Shown: positions 36,123 through 45,520, counted from the first letter of the stretch. The stretch: DNA of 64,000 bases from Pseudomonas taiwanensis DSM 21245 (GCF_000425785.1 NZ_KE384453.1:55644-119643), one strand, 5' to 3'. The notes: generated from the sequence alone by a model not told the origin. Numbers and translations: made by a program.

Positions 36123-36896
36123 ATGAAGGCGGTAATTCTGGCGGGTGGACTGGGCACGCGTATCAGCGAAGAGTCCCACCTCAAGCCAAAGCCCATGATC
36201 GAGATCGGTGGAAAGCCAATTCTCTGGCACATCATGAAGCAGTACTCGGCCCACGGCATCCACGATTTCGTGATCTGCCTGGGCTACAAGGGGTACGCGA
36301 TCAAGGATTTCTTCGCCAACTACTTCCTGCACACCTCGGACGTCACCTTCGACATGCGCGCCAACCGCATGGACGTACACCAGAACTACAGCGAGCCATG
36401 GCGGGTCACCCTGGTCGACACCGGTGAGGAGACCATGACCGGTGGTCGCCTGCGCCGCGCAGCGCGCTACCTGGAGGGCGAAGAAGCGTTCTGCTTCACC
36501 TATGGTGACGGCGTCTCGGACCTGAATATCGGCGCCCTGGTCGATTTCCACCTGGCCCACGGCAAGCTGGCCACCGTCACCGCCGTACAGCCCCCAGGAC
36601 GCTATGGTGCACTGGCGCGCGATGGCGACCGGGTCAGCGGTTTCGTCGAGAAGCCCCGTGGCGACGGCGGCTGGATCAACGGTGGCTTCTTCGTGCTCTC
36701 GCCCAAGGTGCTCGGCTACATCGCCGATGACCAGACCTCCTGGGAATCCGAACCGCTCGCGCGGCTGGCTGCCGAGTCGCAGTTGCACGCCTTCCAGCAC
36801 GATGGCTTTTGGCATCCGATGGATACGTTGCGCGACAAGAACCACTTGGAACACCTCTGGCAGAACGGGGAGGCACCATGGAAACAGTGGGCCTGA
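36123..36896 (+). CDS. rfbF: Glucose-1-phosphate cytidylyltransferase
   Basis: 257 residues. The nucleotidyltransferase signature AVILAGGLGTRISEESHLKP (residues 3-22) and KPMIEIGGKPILWHIM are near-identical to RfbF/DdhA. It converts CTP and glucose 1-phosphate to CDP-glucose, opening the CDP-sugar branch. First gene of a tightly packed run, overlapping the next gene by 19 bases. Also called ddhA. Confidence 0.95.
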   Translation: MKAVILAGGLGTRISEESHLKPKPMIEIGGKPILWHIMKQYSAHGIHDFVICLGYKGYAIKDFFANYFLHTSDVTFDMRANRMDVHQNYSEPWRVTLVDTGEETMTGGRLRRAARYLEGEEAFCFTYGDGVSDLNIGALVDFHLAHGKLATVTAVQPPGRYGALARDGDRVSGFVEKPRGDGGWINGGFFVLSPKVLGYIADDQTSWESEPLARLAAESQLHAFQHDGFWHPMDTLRDKNHLEHLWQNGEAPWKQWA

Positions 36897-37960
36897 ACCC
36901 AGCGTTCTGGCAGGGCAAGCGTGTCCTGCTGACCGGTCACACCGGCTTCAAGGGCAGTTGGCTTGCGCTCTGGCTGCGTGAGCTGGGCGCGCAGGTCACG
37001 GGTTTCGCCCTGGACCCTGGCAGCGAACCCAGTCTGTTCGAGTTGGCCCGGGTCGGCAGCGATATCACTGATGTGCGCGGCGACCTGCGTGACTTGGCGG
37101 CGTTGCTTGAAGTCGTGGCCGAAGTGCAGCCTGAAATCGTCCTGCATCTGGCGGCGCAGCCGCTGGTGCGCGAAGCCTACCGGGACCCGCTGGGCACCTA
37201 TTCCAGCAATGTCATGGGCACCCTCAACCTGCTGGAAGCCGTGCGCCAGGTTGGTGGAGTGCGCGCCTGCGTGCTGGTGACCACCGACAAGGTCTACGCC
37301 AACCAGGAATGGCCGTGGCCGTACCGCGAGAACGAAGCCCTCGGCGGGCACGACCCCTACAGCAGCAGCAAAGCCTGCTGCGAGCTGCTGGCACAATCCT
37401 ATGCCGCCTCGTTCTTCCCGGCGGCCAAGCACGCCGAACACGGCCTGGCCCTGGCGACCGCCCGCGCCGGTAACGTGTTGGGCGGTGGCGATTTCGCCGC
37501 CGACCGCTTGGTCCCCGATGTGCTGAAGGCTTGGTCAGCAGGTGAGCCGGTAACCCTGCGCTATCCCCACGCCGTGCGCCCCTGGCAGCACGCGCTGGAG
37601 CCACTGGCCGGCTACCTGCTTCTGGCCGAGCGCCTGTACCAGGAAGGCCCGGCCTATGCTGGCGCCTGGAACTTCGGGCCAGGCGAGCAGGACATGTGCA
37701 GCGTTGGCGAAGTGGTCAATTACCTTGCCCGCCAATGGCCCGAAGCGCCTGGGCTGCAGGTGGAGCCGAGCGAGCTGCACGAGGCCGGCCTGCTGCGCCT
37801 GGACAGCTCCCGCGCCCGCCAGGTGCTGGGGTGGCGCACGCGCTGGACGTTGCGCGAGTGCCTTGGTCACACCCTCGACTGGCACCTTGCCTGGCAGCGC
37901 GGCGAAAACATGCGTGCCTTCACCCTCGACCAGCTGAACCTGTATGCGGAGCTGTCGTGA
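36878..37960 (+). CDS. rfbG: CDP-glucose 4,6-dehydratase
   Basis: 360 residues of the extended SDR fold. The NAD-binding GHTGFKGSWLALWL (about 18-31) is the GxxGxxG motif characteristic of RfbG/DdhB; TTDKVYANQEW gives the Thr-Asp catalytic part and YSSSKACCELL the Tyr-x3-Lys. Product is CDP-4-keto-6-deoxyglucose. ATG 36878, 5 bases after GGGGAGG, is the best start. Confidence 0.95.
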   Translation: METVGLNPAFWQGKRVLLTGHTGFKGSWLALWLRELGAQVTGFALDPGSEPSLFELARVGSDITDVRGDLRDLAALLEVVAEVQPEIVLHLAAQPLVREAYRDPLGTYSSNVMGTLNLLEAVRQVGGVRACVLVTTDKVYANQEWPWPYRENEALGGHDPYSSSKACCELLAQSYAASFFPAAKHAEHGLALATARAGNVLGGGDFAADRLVPDVLKAWSAGEPVTLRYPHAVRPWQHALEPLAGYLLLAERLYQEGPAYAGAWNFGPGEQDMCSVGEVVNYLARQWPEAPGLQVEPSELHEAGLLRLDSSRARQVLGWRTRWTLRECLGHTLDWHLAWQRGENMRAFTLDQLNLYAELS

Positions 37961-38517
37961 CTGATCTGCGACTGCAAGCCTTGCCCCTCGACGGCCTGTT
38001 CAGCGTCCAGCACAAGCGTCATGGCGACGCGCGTGGCCAGTTCGCCAGGCTGTTCTGCGAAACCAGCCTGGGCGAGCTGGGCACACCGTTCCAGGTGCGT
38101 CAGATCAACCACTCGCACACCCTCGGTCAGGGCAGCGTACGTGGCCTCCACTACCAGCTTGGCGATACCCCGGAAGCCAAACTGATCACCTGCCTGCGCG
38201 GTGAAGTCTGGGACGTGGCCGTGGACCTGCGCCAGGGTTCGCCCACCTTCCTGCAGTGGCACGCCGAGCACCTGCGTGCCGGCGATGGCCGCAGCCTGTT
38301 GATCCCAGCGGGCTTTGCCCATGGCTTCCAGGTGCTGAGCGAGGAAGCCGAACTGCTTTACCTGCACAGCGCCGACTATGCGCCAGGACGCGAAGGCGGG
38401 TTGTCGGTGCACGATCCGAAACTGGCCATCGCCTGGCCGCTGCCTGTCAAGAATCTGTCAGCCAGGGATGCCGAGCACCCCTGGCTGACCCCATCGTTCA
38501 CCGGAGTATGTCCATGA
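37957..38517 (+). CDS. RmlC-like sugar 3,5-epimerase (CDP-4-keto-6-deoxyglucose epimerase, predicted)
   Basis: 186 residues of the RmlC cupin family. VRGLHYQLGDTPEAKL carries the catalytic His65, IPAGFAHGFQVLSE the conserved cupin block, and ADYAPGRE a Tyr near the active site. RmlC proteins epimerise C3 and C5, or only one of them, of 4-keto-6-deoxysugars. No dTDP-rhamnose genes are adjacent, so the substrate here is probably CDP-4-keto-6-deoxyglucose. GTG start overlaps the rfbG stop by 4 bases. Confidence 0.85.
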   Translation: MTDLRLQALPLDGLFSVQHKRHGDARGQFARLFCETSLGELGTPFQVRQINHSHTLGQGSVRGLHYQLGDTPEAKLITCLRGEVWDVAVDLRQGSPTFLQWHAEHLRAGDGRSLLIPAGFAHGFQVLSEEAELLYLHSADYAPGREGGLSVHDPKLAIAWPLPVKNLSARDAEHPWLTPSFTGVCP

Positions 38518-39737
38518 ACTGCCGTGGCTGTGGTACCTGCCTGAGCCTGCCCCTGATCGACCTTGGCACCGCGCCGCCGTCCAATGCCTACCTGCGCGCC
38601 GAGCAGTTGGCCGCGGCCGAGGCCTGGGTGCCGTTGAAAGTGGCGGTGTGCGAGCAGTGCTGGCTGGTGCAGACCGAGGATTACACACGCGCCGATGCAT
38701 TGTTCGATGCCGACTACGCCTATTTCAGCTCCTATTCGAGCTCCTGGCTGGCTCATGCCCGCGACTACGTGGGGCAGATGGTCGAGCGCTTTGGGCTGAC
38801 CACGCACAGCCGTGTAGTGGAAATCGCCGCCAACGATGGTTATCTGCTGCAATATGTGGCCGAGCGCGGCATTCCTTGCCTGGGTGTGGAACCCACCCGC
38901 AGCACTGCCCAGGCAGCACGCGACAAGGGGCTGGAGATCCGTGAAGTGTTCTTCGGTCAGCAAGCCGCCCGCGAGCTGGTCAAGGAAGGCTGGTCGGCCG
39001 ACCTCATGGCAGCCAACAACGTGTTGGCCCATGTGCCGGACATCAACGATTTCCTGAGCGGTTTCGCCACCCTGCTCAAGCCAGGCGGCGTGGCCACTTT
39101 CGAGTTTCCACACCTGCTCTGCCTGATGGCCGAGCATCAGTTCGACACCCTGTACCACGAGCACTATTCGTACCTGTCGCTGACCGCGGTGAATACCCTG
39201 TGCGCGCGCAACGGCCTGGAGATCTTCGATGTCAGCGAACTGCCCACCCATGGCGGTTCGCTGCGTGTGTTCGCGCAGCGCGCTGGTGGCCCGCAGGTGC
39301 GCCAGCCCAGCGTCGATGACCTGCTCGGCATCGAGGCGGGTGTGGGTGTGAGTACGGCGGCGTTCTACAGCACCCTGGCGCCTGCGGCCGAACGCATCAA
39401 GCACCAGCTGTTGCGCTTCCTGCTGCAGGCCAAGGCCGAAGGCAAGCGCGTGGTCGGCTATGGCGCAGCTGCCAAGGGCAATACCTTGTTCAACTACGCC
39501 GGGGTCAAGCCTGATCTGCTGGCCTGGGTCGCCGACGCCAACCCGCACAAGCAGGGCAAGTTCCTGCCAGGTAGTCGGATTCCAGTGGTTGCCCCTGAGC
39601 GCCTGGCCATCGAACAGCCCGATTACGTGCTGGTACTGCCCTGGAACCTGCTCAAGGAGATCAGCGAGCAGCAGGCGCAAGTCCATGAATGGGGTGGGCG
39701 GTTCGTCATCGCCGTGCCGGAGCTGACCATCCTGTGA
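38514..39737 (+). CDS. Sugar C-methyltransferase (NovU/TylC3 type)
   Basis: 407 residues in the three-part C-methyltransferase architecture. A Zn-binding N-terminus (CRGCGTCL and CEQCWLVQ) precedes the SAM domain with VVEIAANDGYLLQYV (about 101-115) and the conserved HEHYSYLS. The C-terminal Methyltransf_14 domain begins VVGYGAAAKGNTLFNY. Family members add a methyl group to a carbon next to the ketone of 4-keto-6-deoxysugars, usually C3, as in mycarose, or C5 in noviose. Start at ATG 38514, 8 bases after GGAG. Predicts a branched-chain sugar in this pathway. Confidence 0.88.
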   Translation: MNCRGCGTCLSLPLIDLGTAPPSNAYLRAEQLAAAEAWVPLKVAVCEQCWLVQTEDYTRADALFDADYAYFSSYSSSWLAHARDYVGQMVERFGLTTHSRVVEIAANDGYLLQYVAERGIPCLGVEPTRSTAQAARDKGLEIREVFFGQQAARELVKEGWSADLMAANNVLAHVPDINDFLSGFATLLKPGGVATFEFPHLLCLMAEHQFDTLYHEHYSYLSLTAVNTLCARNGLEIFDVSELPTHGGSLRVFAQRAGGPQVRQPSVDDLLGIEAGVGVSTAAFYSTLAPAAERIKHQLLRFLLQAKAEGKRVVGYGAAAKGNTLFNYAGVKPDLLAWVADANPHKQGKFLPGSRIPVVAPERLAIEQPDYVLVLPWNLLKEISEQQAQVHEWGGRFVIAVPELTIL

Positions 39738-40600
39738 GTGCCTTGAACGTGCTTGTCACAGGGGCCACCGGTTTCGTTGGCCGGCATCTGGTCAGTGCAC
39801 TTCTGGCTCGCGGGCATCAGGTGCGCGCCGTCGCGCGCAGACCGGAAATCGCCCGGACGATGGCGTGGTTCGACCAAGTCGAGTTCGTCAGCGCCGATAT
39901 CCATGACCCGCAACTGCCGATCGACGCGCTGTGCGACGGTGTCGACGCATTGGTGCACCTGGCTTGGCCTGGGTTGCCTAATTACCAGGGGTTGTTTCAC
40001 TTCGAGCACAACCTGATGGCTGACTATGGCTTTATCCAGCGCGTGGTTCAGCGCGGGGTTGCCCGGGTCCAGGTCACGGGTACCTGTTTTGAATACGGCC
40101 TGCAAAACGGTGCGCTGCATGAGTCGCTGCCGTGCCAGCCGGCCAACCCCTACGGGCTGGCCAAGCACAGCCTGCGCCTGTTCCTGGAAAGCCTGGCCCG
40201 GCAGCAGCCCTTCGCTTTGCAGTGGGTTCGGCTGTTCTACCTGTTCGGCGAAGGGCAGAACCCCAGCAGCCTGCTGGCGGCGCTGGACCGGGCCATCGAT
40301 GACGGGCTGGCGCGCTTCGATATGTCGGGCGGTGAGCAGTTGCGCGATTTCCTGCCCATCGAGACCGCCGTCGGCTACATGGCCGAGTTGCTTGGCCAGG
40401 GTGATTTCAGCGGTGTGGTCAATTGCTGTAGTGGTCAGCCGATATCGGTTCGCACGCTGGTCGAGACCCATATCGCCCGCCGTGGTGCACGCATGGCGCT
40501 GAACCTGGGGCACTACCCTTATCCGGCCCACGAACCGATGGCGTTCTGGGGCGATGCCCGTCGGTTGCGGGCCCAGCTGGGAGCTTGTGATGAAGCATGA
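39734..40600 (+). CDS. NAD-dependent epimerase/dehydratase (SDR), probable 4-ketoreductase
   Basis: 288 residues. GTG start gives the Rossmann motif NVLVTGATGFVGRHLV at the N-terminus. TGTCFEYG and PYGLAKHSLRLF supply the Ser/Thr and Tyr-x3-Lys active site. In comparable CDP-sugar clusters the last SDR reduces the 4-keto group, so reduction of a C-methylated 4-keto-6-deoxysugar is the inferred role. Overlaps the preceding stop by 4 bases. Confidence 0.82.
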   Translation: MSALNVLVTGATGFVGRHLVSALLARGHQVRAVARRPEIARTMAWFDQVEFVSADIHDPQLPIDALCDGVDALVHLAWPGLPNYQGLFHFEHNLMADYGFIQRVVQRGVARVQVTGTCFEYGLQNGALHESLPCQPANPYGLAKHSLRLFLESLARQQPFALQWVRLFYLFGEGQNPSSLLAALDRAIDDGLARFDMSGGEQLRDFLPIETAVGYMAELLGQGDFSGVVNCCSGQPISVRTLVETHIARRGARMALNLGHYPYPAHEPMAFWGDARRLRAQLGACDEA

Positions 40601-41675
40601 GTTGTACCGCGCCACTGGCCTGCCGGTGCTGCAGAACCGCACCTTCGCCGATGCCGAGTCGGCACGCGCCTCGGCCAGTGCCGACATGCGCCTCGTGCAG
40701 GACAGCCGTACGGGTTTGGTCTATAACGACGCCTTCGAGGCAGACCGGCTCAGCTACGACAGTGACTACCAGAACGAGCAGGCTCACTCGGCGCGTTTCC
40801 AGCGCCACCTGGACGACGTGGAAGGCGTCATCGCCCGCTACTTCAAGGGCCAGAGCCTGATCGAAGTCGGTTGCGGCAAGGGCTGGTTCCTGGAGTTGCT
40901 GCGCGAACGCGGCTATGCCGTCACCGGCATTGACCCAGCCTACGAAGGCGACAACCCGGACGTGGTCAAGGCCCCGTTCACCCGTGAGCTGAACCGCTCG
41001 GCCGACGCCATCGTGCTGCGCCATGTGCTCGAACACATCGAAGACCCAGTGTCCTTCCTCGTGGCGATTGCCGAGGCCAATGGCGGGGCGGGACAGATCT
41101 ACATCGAAGTGCCGTGCCTAGACTGGATCATCGAGCACAAGGCCTGGTTCGACCTGTTCTACGAGCACGTCAACTATTTCCGCCTAAGCGATCTGCGCCG
41201 TCTGTTCGGTACCGTCGCCGAAGCCGGCCACCTGTTCGACGGCCAGTACCTGTACATCGTGGCCGACCTTGCCAGCCTGCGTACCGATCTTGAACCGGTG
41301 CCCAGGCTGACGCTGCCTGCCGACTTCAGCGCCAGCCTGGAGCGCGCCGTGCACATCGTGCAGCGCGATGGCCAGCGTGGCTCGGCGATCTGGGGCGCCT
41401 CGTCCAAGGGCGTGATCTATTCGCTGTTCCTGCAGCGCGCCGGCGCGCCGGTGGACTGGGTGATCGACATCAACCCGGCCAAGCAAGGCCGCTATCTGCC
41501 CCTGAGCGGGGCGCGGGTGTCCTCGCCGCAGGAGGCGCTCGCGGCCCTGCCGCAGGGCGCGCAGCTGTTCGTGATGAATTCCAACTACCTCGAAGAAATC
41601 CGCCGCATGACCGACGATCGTTTCGTCTATCACGCCGTCGACAGCGCCGATTTCACTGACCTGCCAACCGAGTGA
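40590..41675 (+). CDS. Second C-methyltransferase-like protein, no Zn-binding N-terminus
   Basis: 361 residues. SAM motif LIEVGCGKGWFLELL (about 89-103) and LRHVLEHIEDPVSFL are typical class I; a C-terminal Methyltransf_14-like domain follows (AIWGASSKGVIYSLFL). It is a paralogue in domain order of the 38514 gene, but its N-terminus lacks the four Cys ligands. Methylation of a sugar carbon or oxygen is plausible. The acceptor is unknown. It overlaps the previous gene by 11 bases. Confidence 0.75.
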   Translation: MKHELYRATGLPVLQNRTFADAESARASASADMRLVQDSRTGLVYNDAFEADRLSYDSDYQNEQAHSARFQRHLDDVEGVIARYFKGQSLIEVGCGKGWFLELLRERGYAVTGIDPAYEGDNPDVVKAPFTRELNRSADAIVLRHVLEHIEDPVSFLVAIAEANGGAGQIYIEVPCLDWIIEHKAWFDLFYEHVNYFRLSDLRRLFGTVAEAGHLFDGQYLYIVADLASLRTDLEPVPRLTLPADFSASLERAVHIVQRDGQRGSAIWGASSKGVIYSLFLQRAGAPVDWVIDINPAKQGRYLPLSGARVSSPQEALAALPQGAQLFVMNSNYLEEIRRMTDDRFVYHAVDSADFTDLPTE

Positions 41676-41681
41676 AGCACA

Positions 41682-42416
41682 ATGACCGACACGCCTATCC
41701 AAGCCTTCGAAGCCGAATGCAACGCGCAAATTGCCGCCCAGGGTGAAGACAAGGAGCTGCAGCAGCTGTCCCGCGACTTCTTTAACAAGTCTGCCGCGCA
41801 CAAGTACAGCTACCACTTTTCGTGGATGGGCCGGCCCATCATCCAGTTGCCCCAGGACATGATGGCGATGCAGGAGATTGTCTGGCAGGTGAAGCCTGAC
41901 CTGATCATCGAATGCGGTATCGCCCACGGTGGTTCGATTCTCTACTACGCCTCGCTGCTGGAACTGCAGGGCCACGGTGAGGTGCTGGGCATCGACATCG
42001 ATATCCGCCCGCACAACCGCGAGGCTATCGAGGCGCACCCGATGAGCAAGCGCGTGCGCATGATCGAAGGGTCCAGCATCGATGCTGCCATCGCCGAGCA
42101 GGTCAAGGCCATTGCCGAAGGCAAGAAGGTGATCCTGGTGCTCGACTCCAACCACACCCACGAACACGTGCTCAAGGAGCTTGAGCTGTACGCGCCACTG
42201 GTGGCCGTGGGCAGCTACTGCGTGGTGATGGACACCGTGGTCGAGGACATGCCGGCCGATTTCTTCCCCGATCGCCCATGGGGCCACGGTGATAACCCCA
42301 AGACCGCGGTCTGGGAATACCTCAAGGGCAACGACAGCTTCGAGATCGACTATCAGCTGCAGAACAAGCTGTTGGTGACCGTGGCGCCGGACGGCTACCT
42401 GCGCCGGGTTCGCTGA
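41682..42416 (+). CDS. CmcI-family methyltransferase/hydroxylase-like protein
   Basis: 244 residues of the cephalosporin hydroxylase (CmcI) family, which in practice includes rhamnosyl and sugar O-methyltransferases. LIIECGIAHGGSILYYASLL (about 69-88) is the SAM-binding motif, LGIDIDIRPHN motif II, and LVLDSNHTHEHVL the metal-binding region. It lies 6 bases beyond the preceding methyltransferase. A sugar O-methyl decoration is the likely role. Confidence 0.8.
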   Translation: MTDTPIQAFEAECNAQIAAQGEDKELQQLSRDFFNKSAAHKYSYHFSWMGRPIIQLPQDMMAMQEIVWQVKPDLIIECGIAHGGSILYYASLLELQGHGEVLGIDIDIRPHNREAIEAHPMSKRVRMIEGSSIDAAIAEQVKAIAEGKKVILVLDSNHTHEHVLKELELYAPLVAVGSYCVVMDTVVEDMPADFFPDRPWGHGDNPKTAVWEYLKGNDSFEIDYQLQNKLLVTVAPDGYLRRVR

Positions 42417-42455
42417 GACATTCAACAGGGTTCGATTTCTTCGGCGGCAACGCCA

Positions 42456-45374
42456 ATGGTGGTGAAGACTATGCAAGGCAATTTCGCAGCAGACCAGGCA
42501 GCCACGCTGCGCGAGCGATTCACACTGGTGCTGATGACCCACAACCGTCCGGTATTCCTGCACCGCACGTTGCAGTACTACAGCAGCTATCCGTGCTCGA
42601 TCCTCGTGCTCGATTCCTCTACCGAGTCTGCCGCGGCTATCGCTGCACAGTTCCCGGGTGTCGAGTACCTGCACCTGCCGCAGTACTCGTACCTGGGCTT
42701 CCAGGCCAAGCTGACCCATGGCGTGAGCCTGGTACGCACGCCTTACATGGCCTTCGCCGCCGACGACGACTTCCTGCTACAGGACGGCCTGAACCAATCG
42801 CTGGATTTTCTCGACGCCAACCCGGACTACGGGATGTGCCATGGCTACAGCATGATGTACCTGGCAGAGGCCACCCGCATCAATTACTTCCGCCGGGACA
42901 AGAAGGTCAGCGAGGACTACGGCCACCCGCGTGCGGAACAGCGGGTGATGGACTACATGGACGAGTTCATTCCGCCGTTCTTTGCCGTTACCCGCACCGA
43001 GCTGCTGCGCCGCTGGTTCGAACTGCTGCCCGAGGGCACCAGCTTCGAATGGCAGGAGATCGGTCATGTGTACTTCTTGCTGGCTAACGCCAAGGCGCGG
43101 ATCCTGCCGGTCCCCTATGCCGTGCGCGAGGCCAACTACGGCAGCTCCGAGCACAAGACCGAAGTGATCCACGTGCTCAGTTTCACCGACGCCAAGTCGG
43201 TGGCTGGGCGTGAAGCATTCGCCGACTTCCTCGCCGGTCTGCCGACGGCCATTGAAGGACTGAGCCGCGAGGCGTTGCGCCAGCATGCCCTGGACAGCTT
43301 CGCGGCCATGGCCCAGAGCCTGTTCCAGCGCCGGGCGCTGACTTTGGAAAAGGTGTGGACCTCCAGCTGGGCCGATCCGCTGAAGCCGCCAGTGCGTAGC
43401 TTCCTGCCATCGCAGTATGTGGAGATGCCTTTCTACAACCAGGCGTTCTTCGATCGCCTGACCGAGCTGGAATTCCTGGTTCACGCCATGCCTGCCGGGC
43501 GTCTGCAATTGGAGCAGCTCGAGGGCTTGTTGTTGCGTCAGGAATATCTGCTCCAAGTGCAGGACGGCGATACCCAGGCCACCCTCAAGGGGCGCTTGTG
43601 GCAGGCGCTGGAGTGCAACGGATTTAACCGCAAGGTCATTCAGAGACTGGTCGAGCAGCTGCGAGCGTCCGGTGAGGTCGAAGAGGCGGAGCTGTTCGCG
43701 GCCTGGCTGATGCGTCTTTTGCAGGTGTCGGAGCAGTCAGGGCGAGAGTTGCTTGGCAACATGCGCTCGGGGCGCCTGCTCGATTGGCTGGAGGCGCGCA
43801 AGCCCGACGCAGCGGCGCTGAGCGCAATCAACGAGCATTTGGCGCTGCACCAGGGCGGGCCGCAGTTCGGCATTCTGCTGCTGGACCTGGAAAACGATAT
43901 GTCCAGGCTGCAGGAAACCTTCGACAGCTTGCTGGGGGGCTTGAGCAACGCATTCCGGATCATGGTGTTCACCACCGGCGAACCACCGATGGTCACCTCG
44001 CTGCACAACACCCTGCATTTCATCAAGGTCAGCCGTGAAGACTATGTCGAGCGGATCAACCAGATCGCCCGACAGACCGCCTGCGAATGGCTGCTGCTGG
44101 CCGAGGCTGGTGATCGTTTCACCGCCACTGGCCTCTTGCGCGCGAGCCTCGAACTATTCAACGCGCCGGATTGCCGTGCTGTCGCGGTGGACGAGATCCA
44201 GCAACAGGCCAATGGAGCCTGGCGTGAACTGCGGCGCCCTGGGGTCAACCTTGACCTGCTGCAGACAAATCCTGCGCTGATGGCGCGTCACTGGTTGCTG
44301 CGCCGCGAAGCGTTGGTGGAAGCCGGTGGCTTTGACAACCAGTACCGAGACGCCCTGGAGTTCGACCTGCTGTTGCGCTTGATCGAGCAGGGCGGCCTCA
44401 ATGGCCTGGCCCACCTCGACGAGCCACTGCTGATCACCCCGGTGCCGAATGCCAGCGACAACGAACATGCGCGCCAGACTCTGGTCCGGCATCTGGCGAC
44501 CCGTGGCTACAAGGCCCAGGTCAGCACTCCGAGCGTGGGTACCCTGCGTATCGATTACCGTCACATCGAGCGACCGCTGGTGAGCATCGTGCTGCAGAGC
44601 CAGGACAACTTTGCCGAGCTCCAGCGTTGCCTGGAAAGCATCCTGCAGCGTACCCGGTACCTGCGTTACGAAGTGCTGATCGCCGACAACGCCAGCCAAT
44701 CGCCAGGGTTGCTGGATTGGCTGGCGCAGCTTCAGCAAGGCGGTGGCAAGGTGCGCGTGCTGCAAAGTGCCGAGCGCCTGAGCCCCGCCGCCCTGTGCAA
44801 TGCGGCCTGTGCCGAGGCCAAGGGCGAGTACCTGGTGCTGCTGGCGGCCGATGCCGAGGTGGTAAACGCCAACTGGATCGAGGCCCTGCTGAACCAGGCG
44901 CAGCGTCCGGAAGTGGGCGTGGTCGGCGGCAAATTGCTCGATGCTTCTGGCAAGCTCAGCCAGGCCGGCCTGCGGCTGGAGGCTGAAGGTAGGGTTGTGC
45001 CAGCCTTCGCCGGCGAGTCCGCAGAGGCCGGTGGCTACCTGAACCGGCTGTCGGTCGAGCAGAACTGTCCGGCAGTCTCGGCGAGCTGCCTGATGATTCG
45101 TAGCGAAGTCTTCCGCGCCCTGGAAGGCCTGGACGAGGCGGTCTTCGCCCACGCTCACGGTGATGTCGACCTGTGTCTGAAAGCCGCCGCAGCCGGCCTG
45201 CTGACGGTGTGGACACCGCAGGTCCAGGTGATCCACCCAGGCACGCTTGTAGAGGATGAGGTGGCACTGGCGGCCTTGCGCGCCAAATGGTCGGCGCAAT
45301 GGCAGGGTGGTATCCAAGGCACGGACCTTGCCCTGGATAAGGCGGCGCTGGACTGGGCTGGCTTGGTCGGCTGA
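42456..45374 (+). CDS. Second large modular glycosyltransferase
   Basis: 972 residues. N-terminal glycosyltransferase domain (about 20-270) of the TIGR00180 kind with TLVLMTHNRPVFLHRTLQYY and FAADDDFLLQDG containing the DDD acidic motif. A helical spacer and a degenerate GT2-like region follow (about 290-690), then a C-terminal GT2 (about 706-950) with LVSIVLQSQDNFAELQRCLE and DVDLCLKAAAAGLLTVW. The C-terminal module clearly resembles module 2 of the 32225 protein. ATG 42456 is used, but ATG 42471 in frame has a better ribosome-binding context. Likely transfers a second sugar to the flagellin glycan. Confidence 0.82.
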   Translation: MVVKTMQGNFAADQAATLRERFTLVLMTHNRPVFLHRTLQYYSSYPCSILVLDSSTESAAAIAAQFPGVEYLHLPQYSYLGFQAKLTHGVSLVRTPYMAFAADDDFLLQDGLNQSLDFLDANPDYGMCHGYSMMYLAEATRINYFRRDKKVSEDYGHPRAEQRVMDYMDEFIPPFFAVTRTELLRRWFELLPEGTSFEWQEIGHVYFLLANAKARILPVPYAVREANYGSSEHKTEVIHVLSFTDAKSVAGREAFADFLAGLPTAIEGLSREALRQHALDSFAAMAQSLFQRRALTLEKVWTSSWADPLKPPVRSFLPSQYVEMPFYNQAFFDRLTELEFLVHAMPAGRLQLEQLEGLLLRQEYLLQVQDGDTQATLKGRLWQALECNGFNRKVIQRLVEQLRASGEVEEAELFAAWLMRLLQVSEQSGRELLGNMRSGRLLDWLEARKPDAAALSAINEHLALHQGGPQFGILLLDLENDMSRLQETFDSLLGGLSNAFRIMVFTTGEPPMVTSLHNTLHFIKVSREDYVERINQIARQTACEWLLLAEAGDRFTATGLLRASLELFNAPDCRAVAVDEIQQQANGAWRELRRPGVNLDLLQTNPALMARHWLLRREALVEAGGFDNQYRDALEFDLLLRLIEQGGLNGLAHLDEPLLITPVPNASDNEHARQTLVRHLATRGYKAQVSTPSVGTLRIDYRHIERPLVSIVLQSQDNFAELQRCLESILQRTRYLRYEVLIADNASQSPGLLDWLAQLQQGGGKVRVLQSAERLSPAALCNAACAEAKGEYLVLLAADAEVVNANWIEALLNQAQRPEVGVVGGKLLDASGKLSQAGLRLEAEGRVVPAFAGESAEAGGYLNRLSVEQNCPAVSASCLMIRSEVFRALEGLDEAVFAHAHGDVDLCLKAAAAGLLTVWTPQVQVIHPGTLVEDEVALAALRAKWSAQWQGGIQGTDLALDKAALDWAGLVG

Positions 45375-45520
45375 TCTCGCGCCCCCATGGGGCTGGCCTG
45401 CATCTTGCTTCGGGCTGGATCATAGGGGGCGCGAGTCAGAAATATGTACGCTGTGCGCCTGGCCTGACACTGCAACCGGGTGACCTCGTCAGACGAGGGC
45501 GCCCAACCTAGGATCCAGGT

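Noticed and set aside
36123..37960. 3,6-dideoxyhexose (paratose/abequose/tyvelose) pathway
   Set aside because: rfbF and rfbG are present but the 3-dehydrase RfbH/DdhC and its reductase are absent from the island.
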